Of a stretch of 64,000 bases of DNA, positions 12,935-28,826 are shown piece after piece; position 1 is the first letter of the stretch, and each line of letters begins with the position of its first letter. Source of the DNA: Toxotes chatareus (Eukaryota; Chordata; Actinopteri; Toxotidae). Under the pieces are notes generated by a model. The model was not told the DNA's origin, did no database searches, and saw only the letters and a program-made list of their open reading frames with translations. The position numbers and the translations under genes were made by a program. The stretch spans positions 21,233,580 to 21,297,579 of the forward strand of contig CM028902.1 in assembly GCA_016801885.1 (NCBI GenBank), written 5' to 3'.

Positions 12935-15900
12935 TCACACAATTGGCTCCCTGCAGAGGACAATTTCCAGCTCGCCACGGTAGAGCTTCCCTCCATCAGA
13001 CAAGCTCATGATGCTCTGCTTGTAGCCCGACAGGTTCTTCAAGTCCACCTCCTGGGCAAGAGACATGGAGGTACCATGGAGTCAGTAAAGCTGAGGTCAA
13101 CTAATGACATCAAGTAGAAATACTGATAATTTATTTGAATCAAAACCAAGGCATTGTCCTAGATGGTGAATTTTTTTTCTGCCTTCCTGCTACTTCCCAA
13201 CTTTCTTAGTGCAATATCAACTGTCAGTTTGTGGAATAGGGTGTGTTGCTGACCTGTGCCTGCCGAAGTTTAGTACCAACATGAGGATTTGGTCCTCTAG
13301 GGTTTCCTGGTGCCAGGAATTGGAATAAGTTGCCTTTACAACCCCCATGATATGTCTCATGGGAAACTTGGACATTTAATTTATCATGTTAACATTTTTC
13401 AGAATATATTGATTTGATGGTGGACATCTTCTCTGTCTCTACAAGGACCACAATGAATATAAGCTAACCTAACTGTGTCCTTGACAGTTTCATAGTGGAT
13501 CTGTATATGTGTGAGTTAATCTCCTGCTCCTAACAACATCAAACATAAACAAAACTAAACTAAACATGCATCTTGAATTGAAATTCAAGATGCTGCTAAC
13601 TGGAATTTGCTCAATCAGAAATTTTTGTTTTTCTGAATGTATCCCCTGCAAACTGATTGCTAACTGTTCCAGTCTCTTGTCCTCCAGTGTCACATCAACC
13701 TAAGACACACAATGCATCTTCTGAACTGAGGTAATAAATTGTTAATAATTCTGAATCACAATATGTCTGATTTGAGCTTTTGCTGCTGTATTTCTGTTTT
13801 GTTTCTGCTGATACGTGGTAGGTATATACAGTATGAACAGGGAGTAAGCAGCTCAAAGGAGCAGAAATGAGAGAAATGGTGTCAGGTGCCTGAACTCACA
13901 AACCAGCTCTAAGCTCACAGAAAAGCTGGTGCATACAGTACACCACAGGGCCACAGTATGTGCCTTCATATAAAATACCTGTAAACCTTTACCAAAGCCC
14001 TCATCTCACCTTCTTGTTTGTCTGGTAAAGGTCTCGTAGCAGGGCGTCCAACTCCTGCTCATCAATGTAGCCATTCCCATCCTAAAAGAAGTCAAGAGAA
14101 ACACAACACAAACTCAATTTTCATCCCCAAACAGACAGTAAGGACTGCAAAGAAAGACAAGATCGTTGGAATGATCTGGAGACAGCGAGCAGACTAAAAA
14201 CTACACACAGCAGCCACTGAATAAAAGAACAACTCAACACTATGTAGCTCCCTGCTGTTAGGCTTCATCGGAAAGTCCTGCATTTCTTTCTTCCTAAAGA
14301 GTGAGCACCAGCCATGTTTGGGTTCTGAGCTTCTTGATTTTTGTGAACTGCTCTGCTTCTCAGTTTTATTCAGGATCCTATGGCAGCCATCATGACTGCA
14401 TTAGCCAAATGGCCCTTCATGAATGATGATTTAAAAAAGACTTCCCATTCACAACGCTGTAAAGGGGGTTAGCCGTAAAGTCACTATGGAGCCACTTTGC
14501 TTTGCCACTTTTTAATGAGTTATGTCTCACAGTAGTGTTTAGAATTTGGTGCCAGAAAATAATTCCAAATTGTTGGAAATTTTCCCCTGGCAAGTGGCAC
14601 AAAACCATGTTCTGTTCATCTAGGCTCGGTTTCAAGATGACTTCAGAGCTTAGTGTCTTGCCAGTCTTATTTTTTTTTAACACTGGGAGATGCTCTTTGA
14701 TGTTTACAAAGCCAGACTGAAGTGTCCCAGATCTTGGAAATAAAATGTGAATTTTATTTATTTTCCCTTTAAGGATGAAAGACCCAGGACTCTGCAGAGT
14801 TGTGGGAAAGCAGAGCAACATCAGCCAGTCTATCTAAGTTGCACGCCATCTTGCATTTGAGATATTTTCAAGGCCTCACACAGTTTGGGGCAGTAGCACT
14901 GTAAGCACTGTGAGCCATGTTAGCGTTCAGCTGACCGGTCACACTCTGCCCTGCCCACGATCTCTCAGCACCAGGACAGCAGCTGCCTGTGCTTCTGCTG
15001 CAGGGGCTGAGCTCATAACAAAATGATGAAACTAATTACACACATAAATGGTAGTGCTCCATTCGCAGAGAGTGTCTACATGAATAGACCGCAGTGGCTC
15101 ATCTATAATTGAGTATTCAACCCTGTCCTCAACCAGTGAGCAAGAGAGACTGCAAGCCTTCGGTCCAACCCAAGACATGAACATGCACGCAAACCCCCCA
15201 ATGCCGTGAAGGACTGTCCTGACTTCTCGCTTCTTCCAACTTTTAATGCCAAGGTTGGTATATTGACTAAGACCTTAGACAGTGGCAAGAAATAAAAATA
15301 ACACATAAAATAATATTGAGCTGAAATGTTTATTATTGTCCTTATTGTCCTAATCTTTAAAAAAGGGGGAGTTATCAGAAAAGGTCTATGAAGTGGACGT
15401 TGTTCTAAGGATTTCTTGTCAATGTTTTGTAGAGGTCTTGCAGCCACTATGGACCTATGCCGTCACATTATATTACAGATTATATTACACAGCCAGTCAA
15501 AGATATTCAATTTCCAATTCTTAAGATGTTAAATTTTTATCTTCAAATATTTACTGATCAGTAATAACATCATTCTACCTTTCCCTACCGACATAAACCA
15601 AACCTCTCCCACCCCCTGGAATCTTGAGATTCTCTAAATCCTCCCTGCCTACAGAGCAAATATTGATGTTTTGTCTCAATTCAATAACAAATATTCTACA
15701 GTAATCACTATGTTATAATGCTGACAGTGTTAAACAGCAATCTACTGCACAACTTCACTCTAATGGGAAACCATTATGGGAATGATGCGATAACTGGGAC
15801 CACTGTTACCAGTTTCAGATTTTAAAACTTTAAAACATTACTTTTTTCCACTGTTAACATACTACTTCGTTAAAAGATGGTGTATTTTACATAGTTAGGA

Positions 15901-18900
15901 CACATAATGGCTATTTAGGCTGATTCACTGCTACTAAAACAGCCTTAGAAACTAGAAAAAATATTCAGTTAAATTCTGTTGTAAAATCAGTACCTAAAAA
16001 TCTGAGAATATAGGAAGCATTTAACACGAGACCTGGCCTCAGGCTGTGCCACATCAGGCTGACTTGTTTATCTCTTCAAAAATTGAGTCAGCCTTCTTAC
16101 AGCTACCTAGATTATGGATGCTTCTTCAGGCTCACAAAAGCACGCAAGATGTCATAAACAAGAAAAATGATTTAGTAGATGTACAGTGTGCTGCTCTCTC
16201 TCCCTGTTACTGTGCTCTGTTCCCCTCTGTCTTGTATCGTATCGCTCCCTGTAGTCCCCTTCCCGACAATCTACTGCTAATGTGGAAAATGTGGCCATTA
16301 ACCGAACCACCGCTCAACCACCCTGAGCTGTTTACAAAGGGACAGGTGCGCTAAGCCTAACTCATACCCGAGGTAGATGGGGAGTGCCCTGGGTAAAAAG
16401 AAAAAACAAGGAATTTGCATATTCATGATTTTGACAAAAGGGAAACTCCAAAACAAACAGCGCTGAGTCATTCAGACAGCCAGATGACTCACCTAGTTTT
16501 CAAGCTCTGTTGCAAATCTATTTTTTTTAATGCACTTTGTATACATTTTATTTTCCTGTCCCCTCCCGTTTCAGCTTATTAGTTTATAATTTGTCTCAGA
16601 TACCGTGACTACTATACAGACACAAACCTACTTCAGTGGTACTCCCTCAGAGTCTCCCACCCCATCTCAAGCTAGCTTCTGCTCCGCTAGCCTCAGCTAA
16701 ATTTGTAACTACTAACATATTTATTTCATTAGCATTCATAACAACAGCCCCCATGATGTTTTAACTGTGCCCTTGTGGCTAACACTCATGGGAGAGCTAG
16801 TTCCTGCAAACAAAATCATTTTTATTTCTAATTAAATATGACGAGGTGCTCAAATGTTATTGCCCACCATTGCAATAGTTACCAGTTTAGCTCAGGACAC
16901 ACAGACTGAAACGAGGGCATGGGAGTTGGTAAGCTGCTTTTCAATAAGACAAATGAAAGAAAACCTCTACACTAAAGACAGAAAGCTAGTGAAACAGAAG
17001 CTTACCCCAGAAGTGGGGTCAGGCTTCAGCTGCGTGTTTGGGAGTGCATGAAAAACAGCTGTTATTTATTACCACCTTGAGTAAAATGTCACCTACCTTG
17101 TCATAGTACGTGAAGATGGCATTGAACTGCTCAGTGGTCAACTTGACACCCTGTAAAAATAAGATGAATTTCACTACCAGGCTACAAATTGTCAAATAGC
17201 CAGTTACAGTAAAACAAAGCTCAAGCTTGCCATAACTATCCAAAAATAGAGGCTACACCATATTAATAATTTCAGTAACATTAAATGTGTAAGCAAATGA
17301 GCTATTTTGTGCACCATGTTTGTTCCCTACCTGGAATTTGAGTAAGAAATTCTCCTGAACAGGGAGAAGCCTGTGGGAGAGAAGGACTTCATTAGCGGAC
17401 ACAATGGCTTTTAAATTATTCAAATTCCATCAGCAGGCATTGTGTTTCAACATTTATATAATGAACAGAAGCAAAATTGCACATTACCTTGCCATCTCTG
17501 ACAGGCCCAACTTCCCATCTCCATTCAGATCAAACATCCTGAGCTGCAAAGTGGGAGCAGAACAGAGATAGGAAGGGACAGAGGAGAGAAAGTGAAAGGA
17601 AAGTTTTTTTTATAGGTATATGTCTGTCAAGGTATATGGCTGGCAAGATAAAGGCAAATGTGGTCCCATGAATTTCACTGACTGAGAAATAAAATGGACA
17701 ACCATAAAGTTTCTACTTTTATTACACAGCCAAATTTTTTTTCATAGTTCTAGGTGTTTAACAGAGGACCAGTAAAGGGACTGTCCATAAAACTTGCTTC
17801 AGACATTTCAGCTAGTGCATCTGATGGTGAACTTTTACAGAATAATAATCTAAAAGTTCTCTTTTTTAGGTGAGTTACATTAGAAAGAAAGAATCCCAAA
17901 GACATTACAAAAAGACATTTCTTAAAATCAGTACATTTTCCCAGAGAAATGCAATGTTAATGGAAGAGGTCTATATTTGGTATGAAACTACCACGTTTCA
18001 AAGAATTTGAGTGATTAACAGGATAAATGTTTGCGTGATATTATGCTAGTTGCAATAATAAGACTTTTGGATTTGTGAAAAAACATGCCATCAAGTTGTA
18101 AAATGAAATAGCTCTACTGGGGAGGGAATTATGTTTGCTGTTGTTGGAATGATATTATTTTATCTTTAATTTTGGTCATGGTGCCCAATAAGTGTTATGT
18201 GCTCTCTAGTACTTTCGGTGTTCCTTTGATTATAGTGTTTACCATGTGTGGCTTCACATATATATAATAAATATGTGAAGGAACAATAATGACCTAGTTT
18301 GTCTGTGAGTATGTTGAGGAAACTGCTTCCCGAATTCGAAATCAGGTCAGGTCGGCACTGGGGCTTCCAGGAAGAAGCAGATGTGAGCACATCTGGGCTG
18401 TAAATACACAACCTGCAGGACATGATGGGTCATGACCACTCAGCCGCACAGTGCTGCTGCCACCAACACAATGAGGCCCTCCAGGCCAGATGGACACTAG
18501 ACTTATAGCTTTCATAAAGATTACATGACTACATGTGGCTCACGGTGATTCTATAGGATTCCTTTTCCCCAGATTAGACACTTTATTAAAAAAACAAAAC
18601 AAAAAACAAACAAAAAAACTAGCAGTTTAGCTATTTATAGTTTTTTTTTTTTATTACTTTGAGTGATTCTGATGCATAATCAGTACCTCATTTGTGTTTT
18701 CTCCTCATGTAATCTTATTGAAGCCATGAGAAAGGGACCTCTATTCTCGTTTACTACACCTGTGGTGTATATAAATTCTATTCAAAATAAAAAAATTTAA
18801 CTGACCTTCTCCTTTAAAAAATATCAGTGCATTTTTGGTGAAAATTAATAAAACTAAAAATGCTGAGCCTTAAGTTTCTGAGTTCAGCCCTACAGGAGTA

Positions 18901-21900
18901 ACTTGTAAAAACTGCAAACTGTGGTGTGTGGGCCTCTCCACTGTGTCTGAGTGTGTATGAGTCCATGTGTGGGAGAGTGAGTCTTACTATGGTCTGTGTG
19001 TACTCCTGCAGCTTCTGGTCATCATAGTGTCTGTTAGCCTTCTCCAGCAGGTCTGACAGAAAGCCCTGAGGACAGAAACATACATAGAAAAAAAAGAAAA
19101 AAAAAAAAAAAACAAATGAGAGAGAACATGTATTCAGCTTTCACCACTGAAAAGAAAAATCACAATTATACAGAAGAAGAACATTCGGATGGGGGGTAAG
19201 AAAAGAAGGATGGAGAGATAAAATTATTATTGCAATAGCATTTTATGAGTTCTTGTGTTTTGTATATAAAGTCTTAATCTCTAAAGTAAAAAGAAACTAC
19301 AGCCATTACGTACTGTAAAAATGTTAAAGTGACAATACTCAAGTAGCATTAATGAACAAATGAATGAATCTCTAATGAACTCCTATATTACTTCTATATT
19401 TTCCTTGTCTGCTCACAGTCATGTGGTCAGACACATGTCTGCTGCCTCATCTGCATTTTCCCAAAGCTTTTAACAAGTCACACCTGAGTAACTCATCTGC
19501 ACCTGGTCAGCTGGAAGAAATGTGATCCCATAACAACCCAAGCAGCCTAATCTGTACATGACGCACAATCACTGACCCCATTAATGATCATCTCCCCAGT
19601 GTGGAGCATTTTCCTTTATATAATTTTACACAACATTTACAAGAGGTGCTGAAGGGACTGAAGGGAATAACATTTGTGCAATCTGTGAAGCTTTTTGCAT
19701 CTGAATCCTCACCTGAAAAAAACACTCATGGTCATTGGGGTATTTCCTGTGTGGCAGCCATTTAACTCTCCTCTGTTAAAGCTGTTGCCTGGCTTTACTT
19801 CCCCATATGCTCACATGTATCCAAAAAAAAAAAAAAGCACTGAAACTTCTCAGTGTCAAACATGGACGTATACGATATGGAATGTCACTCGATGGCAGTG
19901 CTAACAGTGCAATGACTAAAGCTTGGGGCATATTCAGTCAGCCTCTTATCTTAGCACTTAGGGGGACACTTGAGCATTTCTGTAAAAATGCTTTTAATGT
20001 TTTCTTGCCAAGAGTTTGCTAAGAACCGACACCGCTCTAATGCCTGTCCGCTACAATATGAAGCTAGATTAGTTCGCAGGCCGTTAGCTTAGCTTACCTT
20101 AGCTCTTTAGCAAGTACCAAAACAAGTTATAAGCTAGTTACTTTCTTGTCGTCTTGTCATTACCGTGAAGTTGGTAGCCAAGTAGTGAAGGTGCTGGTAG
20201 GCATATTTTTTGCTTTGGACAAAGCCCGGCTACCTGCTCCCAGACTTCATGCAAAGCTAAACTGATTAGCTTAGCTGGCTTTAGCTTCATATTTAGTTAA
20301 CAGACATGAGAGTTGGATAAATATTCTCAGCTGATTTTTGGCAAGAAAGCAAATAAGCATATTTCCCAGAGCGCTAAACTTTTCCTTTAAACATACAGAT
20401 TCAGAATTAGTATGATAATAAAGTTGTTACATATCACAACATAAAAATATAGTGGATTATTTTTGACTTTTACTTTTCTTTCTTTTTATTGGTGCAAAAC
20501 AACACAACATCTAGGAGGTGACTTGACATAGTTGTGTGCAAGTGTATACAATAAAAACAAAAAAGACTATTACAGTCATTAAATTTATGTAAATAAAATG
20601 TAAATGATTACAGGAAAAGACAGGGAATATGGTTAAAGTAGCTACTTTGCAACTACTATTACAGTTTAGGGTAGGAGCTCTGTCAGTGAGCGTGTGTTTG
20701 TTGATGGGCAAATGAATGTGTGGGGGGTGGGGGAGAAAGAAAAAAGACATTACAACATAAGAATACGTACGACTGCGTGGGCAGATGAATGATAAATAAT
20801 GATGATAAATAAATTGTAAATTAGGTACTGCAGATTATCCTAGCCCTACGATGAATATGAAATTATACTTAAAGCCATTTCTATAAATAGATTGCAGTAC
20901 TTATTAAAGTATGATTTCAATGTGTTGAGGTGTATGACTGATATTCACAACATACCTTCAGTTCATTTGCTTCAATATAGCCACTGCGATCTGTATCATA
21001 TCGCCGCCATGCCTAAAAGAAATCAGCAAAACAAAAGAAAGTGGATTGAATTTTCTCAGCACTGATGCACAGAACACAAAGACGCTCCTCTCCAGAGTGA
21101 TTTACATTTCTTCCCCCATACATAAATCCTCTCTGATCGAGCCCCAGCATGCTCTTTAACTGCACTAAGAGTTTGATTTTTCTCTGGTGCAGAAATCGTT
21201 CCAGAGGGGACGACCACAAAAGCCTGGACCATCACTGTAATCACACAGTTTTCAATACAATCCATTCGCCCACATAAAGAGCAGAGGGCAATGTGAAACA
21301 GAGGGAGAAATGAGGGAGGGAGGAAGAGAAAGTCATTTTAATGAATGTTTTAATCTAGCAGCTGTCCCTGTCCAAAGAAGGGCTCCTTATCAAAGATGGA
21401 TAGCCTTCCCCCTTCTCCTTCTCCTCCTCTCCTCCAACCCCTCTGTTCCTCCTCTCCTTCTGTGGGCTCTGCAAAGAGGAGCTACAGTAGTGTAATCCAT
21501 TATATATGACTCTGAAAATAGAAGGTTCTGCTTCCTCATTCTAACCCTTTAAAAACCTCTCTGCCCACCTCCTCCTCCCCGCACCCTTCAGCAAAGACTG
21601 ATTAATCCTCCTCTCTTGTTTTATGTTCTCAAACTCTGGCTCTCAACTTCCCATCGACATTTCATTTGCGTCCTCTCTGTTCCTCCTTTCTCTCGTTTGC
21701 CCTTTGTATCCTTCTCTCTTTCATTTATCCTCCATCTCTCGTTTCATTATTCCTTCCCAATTTGACACAGGAGACAAGGACAGCCTCCTGCCCACATGTA
21801 ATTGGTTTCTAATTGGCTTCCATCCTTTCATTTCAGTGGATCTAACATGAAACCTGCCATTTCCTTGCCTTTATTTTGTGGAATAAATGATTTTCCTTTT

Positions 21901-24900
21901 TCTGGTACCTTTCACACATCTTGCTCTGCAGAGGGCTTTTTGTTGCTCCCACTTTCATTCATTATTCATAATTCACAGCAGCACAAAACCTGTTTATACC
22001 ATACTTGGACATTTTCATATAAAATGGTTTCTTAAACAAACAGCTTGGCTGTTATGTACAGAATCAAACGGCCATTCTTATTTTCTGTGAGGTTTCACTA
22101 CTTAGTAGTACTGTGTTGTTCATTTTGTTGTAGCTAATATCTATTCGCTTTTTAGATAAACTGATTTTGTTGCTCTGCTCACTGTCACTGTATTGTTGTT
22201 CACACATTTGACTTTGACACGGATGTTAAACAAACGTTAAAACATATCTGTATAGATCACAAGCTAATTTTGTTTTTATGGTCCAGTACACGTATGCTTG
22301 TTTTCCGTTCCTGACAAGCCTCAGTAAAGCAGATCCAAAAATACCAGTAAGTGTCTGACATTTTTTATATAGTTACTACAGATTTTAACATGTTATTCAG
22401 TGTCTAGTGTGTCATATAAATGATGATGCTTTCTAACAATTCCAGTGGCGGTGCCAGAGTTTGAAATCTTCTAATTATACCAATGGCAATTTTAGGTTGA
22501 AACATGCTCCTCCATGTAAACAAATGTATATGTGGTCATCAGTTTTTTTCTCAATGCTCAGCCCTGCACTGTGTGTTGAGATTTGGGAGTTTTGCGTGTC
22601 AGCTCCTCTGTATAGACCAACAGACACATTTAGATGCATCTTTAAAGAACCATTTACATCCCAAGTAATAAACACAGATCAGTCATTGAGAAGACAACAC
22701 TAAAGCTAAGGGTGCACATAAAACAAGTCCTGTGCAGCAGACACAACAAATATCTGGAGGGTTTACTGCAGGGCTGCCAACTCTTACGCACTGAGCATGA
22801 GACTCACGCAAATGACACATATCGCACACCATACATCCCTCTGTGCCTTTTTGTCTTGACTGCCTGCGATGTAAAATTTGTGATTTTTAAGCGAATGAAC
22901 AGCAGTGCACACAACTTAAGGTGGAGCAGGCAGTCATTTGTGGTTGAGCAGCTCACCCGCAGAGCATGAGTGGAGCAAGGCTGGAGAGAACCAGACCCAT
23001 TATTTTGAATGGCGGTATACTGTAGGTGGCAGTAATTTCGAATTTCATGAATTTGTCGGGTGTTGTAGTTGTAGTGTTGTACAGCTGGTCTACGCAGGGC
23101 AAGGTTAGTGAATTTATTGCAGCATTGCAGCATTTATTTACATCACTTCATGCTAAAAACATGAAAAAGTGTATGGTACCTGTCAAACATCTGGACTGGC
23201 CTAGTAATTGAGGGTTTTTTTTGTTTTGTTTTTGTTTTTTGACGCACCCCAACCGGAACAAATTTCACTCCAACTGTATTACAGTAACCAAAACATTCAA
23301 TGAAATCTATTTTATTAAAACTATTTACTCCTCCTTTTAGCTTCATTGAAATGGTTTTATATCTCAACTGACTTTTCCTCTTTACTCCCTTGTCACATAT
23401 TATGCTCAGCCAATTCTCCAGTCGATGTTCTTGACGGGCCAAGTGTAGTTGTTCGCTTTGTAATCCAACTGCTAGGTCTCAACAGCAGATACCGTGTGCA
23501 ACTGAGGCAGAGAGTCTGTGGTTTTCATTCTAGTCTACTCCACTTTATTTCACTAATTAGAACACCTTCAACAATACAGAGGGAACTAATCTGTGAAATT
23601 AGCTTGTAGGTAGAAATGAGAACATGCAGGCTGTCAGCCCTCCATGGTTGACTGACTCTGGTTTAGAATGTGCGGTTCATTAAAGAAAGCCTGTCCTGGC
23701 TGATGGCATTTCATAGTGAACAAGAAGTTTCTGTACAAAAAGTCCTGAAGTATCGCAAAGAACTGATCAAATGACAGAGTTTGTTAAGAGGGGGCCGCAG
23801 CTTTGCGTTAAAAAAATATACCGGTCCATCCACACACACACACACACACTCAGAAACACGCTCTTACCGCCATAAACTCAGCACTGGAGCTGACAAACTG
23901 TCTGAAGCACAGCAAGAAGTTCTCTTCAGTTGGGAGAATCTGGGCCAGCTAGAGAGAGAAATGACAGACAAATGGGAGTGGTGAGAATACAAGATGGTGG
24001 AGTTGAAATGCTGGGAGAGAAGAAACGGAGACTGGGGAGCTTTTTGTCTGCAGTGCTTCAAATGGGCAACTCAGACATGAATAATAGAGAGACATAACCT
24101 CAGAGGCGAGGCTGTGCCTAAATTGGAATTATTTTTAAAAATCGTGTTTTTGGATGCTCAGACAAAGCGGTTTCACAACAATAATTGAGCCCAAAATTCA
24201 TTTGCAGATTTTCTGGGCTGGCGGTGGATTATTGATATTGCAGAAGCCCTGCTTCCCGCATCTCTTTCAGATCTCACTCTGAAAATGGTAAAATCGAGGG
24301 AAAGCAATATCCCAAACTGACGCTCCATAGAGACTGTCATGAAGACTGCGTTTATGCAATCGACCAGAGTATTGACCAGGCCTCTGAAGAATCTCACTTG
24401 AACTGTATTCCTTTGACTCTGTGAATTATCTTACATTTTTCTTTTTACAACTTTTTCTCAGCCTCCACAGAACGCAGAAAACCCAAACTTTGTCTTCATT
24501 TTGTTTTGGGTCTGAGCCACATTTCAGTGAAAGTCACAACGTACCAGGCTCCGGACCAACTTTTTCACTAGTAGCACTGGTTCTAACAACTGCCTAAGTT
24601 GGTCACACCAGCACATGATTTGGTCGCACCCTTTTTTTTGTGAACAGGAGTTCCTACTTTGTTATAGGCAGTGTTGAACTTCATTCTCCTCCGTTGAGCA
24701 ATTACTCTCATCTAACCACTGAAAAGAAGTTGGGAGGGGCTCGGTGTTTCGTTTGATGCATCGGCTCCTGCAGGTTTTGTGTTTCTTACTGTGGTTGTGC
24801 AGCTTCAAAGTTTCAAGCTTAAACTGAGTTGACCCATTAACAATTTTAGAGTTGCCTGCAATGGACAGGCCTCCGTGCCTACAATGCACAAACAGCACAG

Positions 24901-27900
24901 CATTGCCCTTGAACCGCAAACATGGAGGGGCACCAAAAACAGAGGCATATTACCCAAAGCACCTCCAGAGCCTTACCTCTGACATCTCAATTCGTCCATC
25001 TTTGTTCTTGTCAAACTTCTGCATGAATTCCTTCATCTTTTCTCTGAATGTGGGGTTTGTAGGGTCCTGGAAAAAAGTCGTACTCAATAAAAGTGAAATC
25101 TGAGTAATCAGTATCATATCTTTGTTTAATGTCTGGTCCCTGGACTTACCACCCCTGCTCCTCTCCGGGCCATCTCCAGCTCCCTGAAGAAGTTCTCCAG
25201 CTCCTTGCCCTCGATGTAGCCATTACCTGGGAGACAGACAGACAGACAGACCATAACGCCATGTCATCACAACACACCACAATGGGCTTTTGTCAGTATT
25301 GCTGACAAGCAAAAACCCCATCAGAGCAGAGATGTGGTCACATTGTCACAGTGTCAAACAGATCGGCTCAGTTTTGCCGGTATTGATTCAAACATGAGCC
25401 TTTTACCAGTAACTCTCTTCCTTCCCCTCTGGCTCAATAGATTAGACTATTGACTGACACCATGCAAACTGATCACTTCTCAAAGACTGTGTTTTTACAG
25501 GGCTTAATGCAAGGAGAAGATATATATGGAAAATTGCTTTGAGACAGTTTCTACCTGATTGTTTTTGTTTTTTTTTAAAGATTTTATAAACTGTGACAGT
25601 CATGATATTTTGTCAAGAAGAACTGAATCTTCCTACTTTCCTTCACAAAATGTCTTAACCTTGTTTTACTGTGTGCTGTCAATCATTTTGTCAGATTAAG
25701 TGTCACTTTTGGTGCTTATTCCAAGAGGATGTCCATCATCTTTTTTTTGGGGGGGGGGGGTGTTTCTGTAATGACAAATTTAGCCTGGGGACAATGTAAC
25801 TGATTTTCTTCGTATCTTATTTTATTTTTATTCCTGGTGTTCTGGTGCTCTGACAGTACCGATTCAGAGGACAAATGAGCGTGCCCGCTTCACCCAGGTA
25901 GTCTGTGAACCAGTGCCAATATTCTATCAACAAGCATGCTGAATGGCTAGGCAGATGGCTCCAAACGATGTGACTAGCAGCTTCAATAAAACCCTGGAAG
26001 GCAGAGCTGCCTCATTAAACACTAACAAAGATTATTATGCCATCCACTTCCTAACCTCTCCCTCTCACTCGCTGTCTCTCTCTGTCATCTTCTATCTAAC
26101 TCCCTCTCTCTATCCAACCAACATCTCAGCGTCTTTGTTCTATCCATGGAAATTTTTGCGTGTGTGTGTGTGTGTGGCGCGGACACGCGTGTGTGTGGGA
26201 ATGCATGAGTTCCTTAGTAATGTTATCAAAAGTCATGAATACAAGCTCGGCTGTTTCAATAAGTGGGACAGTGAAATGCCTCGCTGCCATCGAGCCTCCC
26301 TCCTGTGGGTTTTATTGACATTTAGCACTCTGGAGAGAAATGACCTGCTTTGTAATTAACCAGAATAAAATGTGATTAACTACAAGGGGAATGGCATAAA
26401 ATGACAATAAAAACAGATTCATGAACAGATTACGCTGGGGCACTGTCATACGTTAAATAAATGCAGATCCACACGCCCTGTTACAGCCACATTTGTTTGT
26501 AGCTGTAACTGTGCTTATTGAGATGTATGATAAGTGCTTTCTGTTCCAAACAGCCTTTAAACGACAACTTCATGCTGAAGGTTTTTTTCTTTGTTTTTTT
26601 TTTTTTTCCAATGAAATGCTCCATGTGTTTCGGTCTAATTACAGTGTGTCCATGTTGTCCCAGACTGTCCCAAATCCAGAGAGTGCATACTCCTCATTTA
26701 CAGTGAATATCAATGATGCTACATTAGTGTGCAGATCACTGCCAGTGGATACAATTTCATGCCTGAATTCAACTCACTTCCAGATGATTCAGTTCAAATG
26801 TTAAATAACTAGTTTTATATGTCGTAATGAGAAGCACTCCTACCAACTTGCCTTCATTTACTTTGGTCTTCCTGCACAACCTTTTAAAACCTGCACCAGC
26901 GTGCACCAAGATAAAAGGTTCACAAACCACTTTTGGCCCAAATACACGTTCTTTGGGATCCTGCTTCACTACAGTCCCGGGAGATGCCTGTAAAGACGCT
27001 TTACTCTTCTGGTTCTGATTCTAAAATTCAACCCCAACACAGGAAAACTCTCAAAGAGGACAGCTGCACCAACTAAGTGCATATTTAAAGCCTATATAAA
27101 GTGCATTTGCCTTTCAAAGTAGAGTGCAGCCCTGTGTATTCAAATAGTTTGTGTTGAGATCAAAGTTGGGTCATTTCAAGAGGTGGACTTTGCTCCATCT
27201 CTTGGAATATTCCGAATTTCCATATCCAGGTTAATAAAAAATAATTGACAGCAAACGTTCTATAATTAGCAAAAGGAACTGCAGTTGTTTCCTTTTTCAG
27301 CTTTGAAGTGACTGAATTGAAAAGGCCCGACAGAGACAGCAAGGAAAGATGAGAGGGACGTAGAGTGGAGGAGCTGCGAGAGACGCAATCCAGATGAAAT
27401 TTGATCCTGGGCCAACAGGGGAATATGTGGTTTCATCATCTCTGGGTGCATCGCCTCCTGTGTATTTTTATCTGCAACTCAGAGATGTTTACTCAATCTG
27501 AGCAAACAAATTAGCTCTCCTTTCTTTCTGCCGAGCCAGAAGACACTCCCAGTAATGAGAGCACAAATCAAACACTCCAACCAAATCTCTTGATGCACAG
27601 TGGTTGTATTTGATTTGCAAAGTGCCCAATTGCAAAGCACAATATGTAAAATACCTCCGCATTAGGGCTTAAAACACCTGGGTGGTGTAGGACTGATATC
27701 CATATACTGTAACCAAGCGAAAACAGACATGACAACTGTATCTGCACATATAGGCTCATATGGAGGGTGGAGGAGCTCAGCTGCTGAGCCCCTCCACCCC
27801 ACCCAACTCCGCATTCCACCTTGATTTCCCTACGGAGTATGTTTCAGCATGTGTGCATCAAAACAGATCGCGTTAACAATGAACTCCCAGGAGTGTGTGT

Positions 27901-28531
27901 ATGTAAAAACGAATACTTGCAACACACTCGTCTTGTCTGCAGGTGCATTTTGGACATCTCAAGACAGCTGATTGAACAGGCAAGACTGAGGACTTGCAAT
28001 GATCACATAATGATCGCATATATGTCCCAGTCTGACTCACTTTCTGGCTTATTGTTTATAAAAATTTGAATTAGCTGACTGCTAGCTAATAACCAGGGGG
28101 TTGGTTAACACGGTCAGCACACCACAGGGCACAGTCCACCCTGCAGGATGAAGCCTCTCATGCAGCACTTTAAGCCAGTTACACCCACTTTGGCAATTCC
28201 ATAAAGGACAATGAGAGAAATAAAAAGTTTTAAAGGAGATTTTAATAAATAATTTCCATTTTCACATTAACCGCTGTGAACTTCTTAGTCAATGTAAAGC
28301 TTTTCCAAAGAGTTTTATCTGCATTCTCAGTCGCTAATCCACAGACGTCTCAGTTATTCTCCATGAGACTTTCGAAAATAAAAGGAACTTGTCATCCTGT
28401 CACACTGCGACACAAATACATGCACACACAGGTATCTGCAGAGTGAGAAATCAAGACTGAAGTGACACACGTGCATGAAGACAAACAGGAGGATCAATGC
28501 AAGAAGATGAAACCCCGATCAAGACTGAGAC

Positions 28532-28562
<31 letters not shown>

Positions 28563-28788
28563 CTACGTGTGTATATACTTCTGTGTTTGTGAGAACCAGT
28601 TTGAGTTACAGACCTTACAGAGCGAGTGCATTTTGGAAAAGAGCGGATGTTTTGGCTGGTCCTCACTTTCTGACACAGCTTCATAGGCTGTTTAAGACCT
28701 GGTTTTAGGGTTCAGGTTTGAATTGGGTTTAGGTTAGGGTTCGGGTGAGGGGATAGAGAATGCATTATATCAGTGAGTGCTCTCACAA

Positions 28789-28826
<38 letters not shown>

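Noticed and set aside
13568..13593. Possible microRNA hairpin in a calb2 intron
   Set aside because: Only a 12-bp stem with a 2-nt loop; too short for a precursor.
14417..14821. 134-codon open frame inside a calb2 intron
   Set aside because: No recognisable motif, repeat terminus or splice support; treated as chance.
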